Assembly: GCA_910587745.1 (NCBI GenBank)
Contig: CAJUNE010000015.1
Coordinates: 1-30,514, forward strand
Direction: 5' to 3'
DNA length: 30,514 nt
Source: an uncultured Bacilli bacterium
GTDB lineage: Bacteria > Bacillota_I > Bacilli_A > RF39 > UBA660
Below, in pieces: positions 30,379-30,514 of this stretch. Position numbers and translations under genes: made by a program. How positions within the stretch are numbered: the first letter of the stretch is position 1; each line of letters starts with the position of its first letter. The notes beneath the pieces are model-generated. The model was not told the DNA's origin. It saw only the letters and a program-made list of their open reading frames with translations, and ran no database searches.

Positions 30379-30514
30379 ATGCAATTTGAGAGAATAAGAA
30401 AAAGTCATAAAAGAAAAATTATAATAGGAGGTTTGATATTAGTATGTGTAATATCGGCGATAACTATAACAACAACTAGAGCAAAGTATAAAATAACTCA
30501 AGATATACCTTTAG
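30379..30514 (+). CDS. Start of a surface protein with N-terminal membrane anchor (3' end outside window)
   Basis: The frame opens at ATG 30379 with GAGTGAT upstream and stays open to the window edge (45 codons). It begins with a basic segment (MQFERIRKSHKRK). A membrane or signal helix follows at about 14-32, then 'TTTRAKYKITQDIPL'. The R-A-K-Y-K segment directly after the helix is common at the start of surface proteins in gut Firmicutes with this base composition. Domain content beyond the edge is unknown. Confidence 0.65.
   Translation, partial: MQFERIRKSHKRKIIIGGLILVCVISAITITTTRAKYKITQDIPL

Overview
The window comes from a very AT-rich, low-GC Gram-positive (Firmicutes) chromosome. The genes use the standard bacterial code: TGA is a stop, for example at 1302-1304 and 24521-24523, and tryptophan is TGG. 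Shine-Dalgarno (SD) sequences are strong, intergenic gaps are short, and promoters are often of the extended -10 (TGnTATAAT) type. Lineage is inferred. A GerQ-like spore-coat protein, a dockerin-bearing M6 protease, a TRAKYK-type surface protein start and many small orphan families fit an uncultured gut lineage (RF39-like Bacilli or a low-GC Clostridia group). I see no phage, transposon, CRISPR, rRNA or tRNA.

Layout. 1-217 is the tail of a membrane protein. 404-1554 is a small operon: Nudix hydrolase, unknown helical protein, DUF3781 protein. 1620-5742 is a two-gene surface operon: a membrane-anchored Ig-like/cadherin-like protein overlapping a large secreted M6 metalloprotease with beta-helix repeats and a C-terminal dockerin. 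5842-8682 holds an LRR-like protein, a Cdd1 helix-hairpin-helix protein, a GNAT acetyltransferase and a transglutaminase-like protein; a duplicated scrap of the Cdd1 3' end lies between the last two. 8698-14806 is a drug/peptide defence block: an ABC-F ATPase behind a short leader ORF with competing RNA hairpins, then a BceAB-like ABC transporter and a BceRS-like two-component system. 14835-15142 is non-coding in the usual sense but has the parts of a type I toxin-antitoxin locus. 15214-19197 carries an SDR epimerase, then a lipoprotein, an MBOAT O-acyltransferase and a DHHW/AlgJ-like partner for surface O-acetylation. 19203-20130 is an ECF sigma factor with an ECF-type promoter and its putative anti-sigma factor. 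20239-27763 includes a serpin-reminiscent membrane-anchored protein, TfoX-N, a membrane GDPD, two unknowns, a PgsA-type CDP-alcohol phosphatidyltransferase, an XRE-membrane protein, a 29-residue ORF, a divergent UDG-fold protein and a FabG-like SDR. 27807-30514 has an MBL-fold hydrolase, a minus-strand gerQ-like gene whose SD is in a hairpin, YitT/DUF2179, a minus-strand double-HTH regulator and the start of a divergent surface protein.

The common theme is the cell envelope: sensing and resisting envelope or ribosome-targeting drugs (ABC-F, BceABRS, ECF sigma), envelope modification (MBOAT/DHHW, PgsA, GDPD) and surface proteins. The three most interesting items are the type I toxin-antitoxin-like locus at 14864-15142, the leader-peptide attenuator at 8698-8775, and the anchored-receptor/dockerin-protease pair at 1620-5742. 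All three are hypotheses read from sequence only.
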